From Pezizomycotina sp. ARF18 (Eukaryota; Ascomycota), in contig AZLU01000222.1 of assembly GCA_002224055.1 (NCBI GenBank), forward strand, positions 1-64,000: DNA of 64,000 bases. Direction: 5' to 3'. The notes under the pieces were generated by a model. The model did no database searches, was not told where the DNA came from, and saw nothing but the letters and a program-made list of their open reading frames with translations. The position numbers were made by a program, and so were the translations under genes. This document shows, piece after piece, positions 60,439 to 64,000 of the stretch. How positions within the stretch are numbered: the first letter of the stretch is position 1; each line of letters opens with the position of its first letter.

Positions 60439-62299
60439 AAATTCATATCCAGACTGGAAAAGATAAAAATAAAAATAAAAATACCTCAAATGATCTCCCA
60501 TGTATTCTCGTACGACTGTTCTAGCAGCTCATCTGCAGTCACGAAGACGAGTGTACTCAAACTGCGCTAGCTCATCCTCCACGTCTTGGATCTCCTTGGT
60601 TCGTGGGGCCTGGCCAACAACCTCGTATATGAGTACCCTCATCAAGTCAGCGACCTTTTCGAAGTCTTCGGAGGTCGCAGACATGGTCTTCCAAAGCCTG
60701 AAGAATGCAACAACCCTGCGGTATGCAGCCGGGACCATTGTAGCAGCAGCGGTCGAAACGCCTTCTCGAAGTTAGTCCTTGACTCGAGGATCAGTGAGGT
60801 TTTCGCATCATCAATTTCCGACTTATCCACTTGGAATTGCTGGCAGAGTATTGAGTAACCGTAAGGCTTGCTCGGGCGACGGGGATACGCTGTTCTCTTG
60901 GTTTCGCGTCTTGCTCGAGTATCAACTATATCGCTTGTGTTAAAAAAAAATACCCCAGATGTAAAAAGTTTATACAAGTGGCTGGGAATATAAGGGGGGG
61001 GGGGGGACAGGGCAAGCATCCGAATCAAAAAGCACGGAAGAAAGAGCGAGACACTCATTTTGATTTAAATGCGGGAAATGATGGGGCTCGCTCTGTTGTC
61101 TGCATTTGCATCTTGTTTTATTTATTTGCTGCAACTTTACCTGTTGAAGCCCTCTTCATGCTTTCGCACAAAGTCCGTGAAGTCCATCATCCCGAGAAAT
61201 CCCGTGTCTCCGAATTCCCATGCGGGAGATTCCGTTTCGAAGCCCAGGCGTCGCCATTTCTCCGGATTTTTCCGGACTGGCGACGCACTCGCAATATGTA
61301 AACCTTTTAGCGCGTTGCGATGCTCTTTTCTTCCAAGTCGACCTTGACGTCTCTCCATTTTCGGACCAGAATTTTTGTCAGGGATTGAAACTCGAGCAGC
61401 GGATGAGCTAGATCTTGCAATGCAGAGCTTGCATCAATATCTATCATGAAGATCGCATGTTATTATTAATACGCCCGTTTGAAATTAGATTTCCACGCCT
61501 GTGATTCTTGAAAAGAGCGTAGCTTCGATTCTCGGACTAATCCCGAATATAGCATCGACGTGGTTTTTGAAAGTTGGGGTACCATACAAACACCGCCTTG
61601 ATCACCCCAGATCTTGTAAGCGCTTGATAAACCTTGGCCACTCGTTTTCAGGGTCCTTCGTTATAGAATCCCGCATCAGGGCGTTGATCAATTGCAGGGA
61701 GTTTGCGCATAGGGCGGGTCCGCAGAGGAGAGTCTTGTCACAAGCATCTCGAGGAACTCCGGGTGCGCTGTTATTGCAGGTCGGAGAGCTTCGAATCCAA
61801 AGGGACCATTCTGTGATGCGCGCGTAGACGACGTAAGGGATGCGAGACGATTGCGACGAGGAAGGACATGGCTCCTCGGAGAATGTTGACCAAGGGGTTG
61901 TGAACGATAAGTTCGGCAACCTTAGCATGTGATGAAATTCGGATATATCGTCTCGAGTTAGCGCTACTGCATATGCTTTGGCAGCTCCACTCCACTTTCT
62001 GCAAACGTCCAAGTCTTTGGGTGTTTGATAATTGGCATACCCGCGATATCAGTTCCGGCGTCACATATTCCACCTTTGTCAACCTCCAGTAGTCTCGAGA
62101 ACGAAGTGAGCGAGTACGCGAGGGTATTTCCATTGGCCGTTAATACTAGGCGACGGAGCTCAGACAGGCCTCCCTGGAGGATGAAGATTTCTGCAAAGGA
62201 AGGATCCGCTATGCTGGTCTGCAGCTTGAAAGCTGCCATTTTCCGGACGGCATCCTCCTCATTGCCAAGCCTCTCGATAAGTTCCGTTATATTGTCCAT
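59363..62299 (-). CDS. ELMO/CED-12-family protein with PH-like C-terminal domain
   Basis: In animals ELMO forms a Rac exchange factor with DOCK; fungal homologues are thought to act in Rac-dependent polarity (known for the family). The start ATG is at 62299 (MDNITELIERLGNEEDAVRK). An armadillo-like region follows: MAAFKLQTSIADPSFAEIFI, LQGGLSELRRLVLTANGNTL, AYSLTSFSRLLEVDKG, EYVTPELISRV, NPLVNILRGAMSFLVAIVSH, then NSLQLINALMRDSITKDPEN and EWPRFIKRLQDLGV. The ELMO domain region shows EFGDTGFLGMMDFTDFVRKH, NFEKAFRPLLLQWSRLHTAG, FFRLWKTMSATSEDFEKVAD, LMRVLIYEVVGQAPRTKEIQ and DVEDELAQFEYTRLRD. The C-terminal PH-like part reads EQRIRCLLSGAWFTTSLVKD, WRFVRLSHNRRYLHYSDFNS, SLASEWLDGLLWILNQTP and LKIRLLNIRYTDD, ending near RDGVDED and a stop at about 59363. 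About 720 residues. Frame breaks are frequent; at about 62075 two G runs appear shortened (expected DKGWEYVTPE). Confidence 0.86.
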
Positions 62300-63279
62300 A
62301 GATATCTAGAAAGAAAGAGGCCCCGAGATCGACACGAATCTATTCGTTAATTTCAAAGATTATTCGATAGACGTTGTGCCATTGAGCTGTGTTGATTTTC
62401 TTTCTCTCTTTCTTTCCCTCCTTTCTTTTTCCCTTTCTCTTTTCCTTGTCACGCCGTGAACAAGTTTAAACACCAAAGTTGTAGAGGAGCAAAGGGAAGG
62501 AAGAGACGAAAGTACTCGCACCGTGGATTGGCAGGCGAAACATACAACTTATTCAAGTGAAGATGAGATCGCGAAGAACGAGAAAGAAGCTGTCCTGTCG
62601 TTGTCGTGAGAGGAGGGGGAAGTGTATGTCTGTTTGTCGCGTAGGAACTCGGTCGTTTCCTGCGATCCCAAATGCAGTCTCCTCGCTGACCGCCAGTGCG
62701 GGTTAGTGGATAGCTAAACGAAAGCCTAAGATCTTTTTGGTGCAGAGCGATAATATCGAACGCGCTTAAGAAACCATAACCTCGGAATCTAAGGAGGGGT
62801 AAGCGCTTTCGACTCCCGTGAGGAGACAGATAAAGAGAAGAAGGGGGAAAGAAAGAATCATACGATTGTTAAATCAACGAACGGGTAATTTTGTGTGTGT
62901 GTGGGAAATTTTGGTGGAGGCGGTGTCGATAAGGGAAGAAGAAAAATGAAAAAAAAAAAAGGGACTCCCATGCGACGTTCAGAAAAGGAAAAAAAAGGCG
63001 AAAATACTCTTTTAGTCGCGTCGGCAGAAAAAAAAATATTCGTACCGGTACTCTTTTAGGTAGCGGGGTGAACAGTCCGACTCCCTGACTCCCCCTGCCA
63101 ACTGACGAAGAAAAATAAATACTTAAATAAAGAAAGACAACCAACCAAAGAATCCAATCCAAAAAAAAAAAAGAAAAAAAAAAGAAAAAAAAAAAAAAAA
63201 AAGCAACCCCTCCCCTTCCCCTTTATTCAGCAGTCTGCGTTGACACATTAATAGCGTTACGCGTCGGCCATTTCATCGG
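62300..63279. other. Intergenic region upstream of the ELMO-family gene
   Basis: CTTT-rich stretch at 62398-62450 and A/G tracts at 63160-63203. No gene is supported; the frame at 63162-62869 is low-complexity and phenylalanine-rich. Confidence 0.4.
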
Positions 63280-64000
63280 CTATTTCGGCACGAAACTAGT
63301 GACCGAATCGATATCTCCTTCCGTCATTGCGGCCGAGCCCGAGCCGAATCGCGTTTCCATGGTGGTTCTCGTTTTCCGGTAGAACAGTGGGTGGCCAACT
63401 CCCACTGGTCCTCCGTATATTCTTTTCGGGTCCCGATCATGGCCTCTGCGACGTCGCAGCCACGCCTGTGGATCTCGTCATTATAGAGAATCCCAACGAG
63501 ATCTCTTTCTTCGTCATCCAAATTGCCAAGGAAGGTCTAAATTGGTGGGAGAAAAAAAAAGGAAGAAAAAATGGGGAGAGGGGTTAGGGAGGAGGAGAAA
63601 CGAGGTATATGTAAGCCAATCAATTCTATTCTTCGTTTTTCTCATTTTTGTTTTCATTACTCTTATAAAGGAAAGTCGCTTACCTTTAGGTTTTTTCCTT
63701 GATATTTTTTGAGGCCAGAAAGGTCTCGGCGAGCAACGACAGGCCCTCGCATAATTGTCTTTGGAAGTGTTCCCAAAGCAGTTTTTGGTAAATGAGTTTG
63801 AGCTGCTCCTGCAACTGCTCAATCACCTTCTCTGTCACTCCAAATTGTCAAGCTTGTGTCGGGCGAGGCCTCCGGATAATGGCGTTCTCTCGCCCTGTCT
63901 CCGCTGCGGCGTGTCTCCTCTACAGAGCCCCTGCTCTTTTCATGGCTTAGGAGCTGTGCGTTCACAGAACGGGCTTCTCCAGCCATAAGTGAGTTCTCGT
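63280..64000 (-). CDS. Unrecognised protein gene, C-terminal part, cut by window edge
   Basis: The minus strand enters from the right edge with LMAGEARSVNAQLLSHEKSR and RARERHYPEASPDTSLTIWS, then in other frames KVIEQLQEQLKLIYQKLLWE and HFQRQLCEG, then LKKYQGKNLK, a GT-AG intron of about 150 bases (about 63689-63540), TFLGNLDDEERDLVGILYND, EIHRRGCDVAEAMIGTRKEY and TEDQWELATHC. In phase the next stop is at 63324; with one further small indel it would run RTTMETRFGSGSAAMTEGDI, DSVTSFVPK to 63280. The Q/L-rich helix may be a coiled coil. I do not recognise the family. Confidence 0.5.

Overview
The window looks like nuclear DNA of a filamentous ascomycete (Pezizomycotina; class not resolved). The signs are short GT-AG introns of about 60-110 bases, housekeeping genes whose best remembered matches are fungal, a fungal class I chitin synthase, a fungal C1-tetrahydrofolate synthase, Opy2, Tma22, Cgr1 and an Atf1-type bZIP. 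Intergenic DNA is AT-rich and full of A or T runs of 15-32 bases. I saw no bacterial-type operons, tRNA, rRNA or CRISPR array, and no mobile element that I could name.

Layout. 0-10.8 kb: phytanoyl-CoA dioxygenase-like gene (cut by the left edge), CDK10/11-like kinase, four-helix membrane protein, Dug1 metallopeptidase, Atf1-like bZIP factor. 10.7-17.7 kb: 7 kb without a supported gene. 17.7-20.6 kb: class I chitin synthase. 20.6-30.1 kb: 9.5 kb without a supported gene, between the chitin synthase and OPY2 start sites. 30.1-43.7 kb: OPY2, mitochondrial ribosomal protein L20, an unrecognised gene, a glyoxalase-fold (VOC) gene, a decayed coiled-coil gene beside an AT-rich block, and two small unrecognised genes, one with a tandemly duplicated 3' end. 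44.5-64 kb: dense housekeeping DNA: isocitrate lyase, C1-THF synthase, eIF3i, mitochondrial ornithine carrier, Cgr1, Tma22, an ELMO-family protein and an unrecognised gene cut by the right edge.

The strongest overall signal is that nearly every conserved gene, including essential ones, is broken into two or three reading frames by very small indels. Many of these fit loss of one base from a two- or three-base run (GG to G, CC to C). Shared across unrelated essential genes, this points to uncorrected assembly indels rather than pseudogenes. Only CGR1 reads through without a break. Coordinates for multi-frame genes therefore span start to stop of the recognised protein.

Themes. Translation and ribosome biogenesis: eIF3i, Tma22, Cgr1, MrpL20. 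Central and nitrogen metabolism: isocitrate lyase, C1-THF synthase, ornithine carrier, Dug1. Stress and cell-wall signalling: Opy2 (membrane anchor of the HOG branch), Atf1-like bZIP (nuclear target of that pathway) and chitin synthase, which are also the genes with the longest upstream regions. I found no convincing new multi-gene system. The most useful leads are the indel pattern, an ATG-less mitochondrial presequence in front of C1-THF synthase, a tandem duplication of a gene's 3' end, the long signal-gene upstream regions, and three unrecognised genes.
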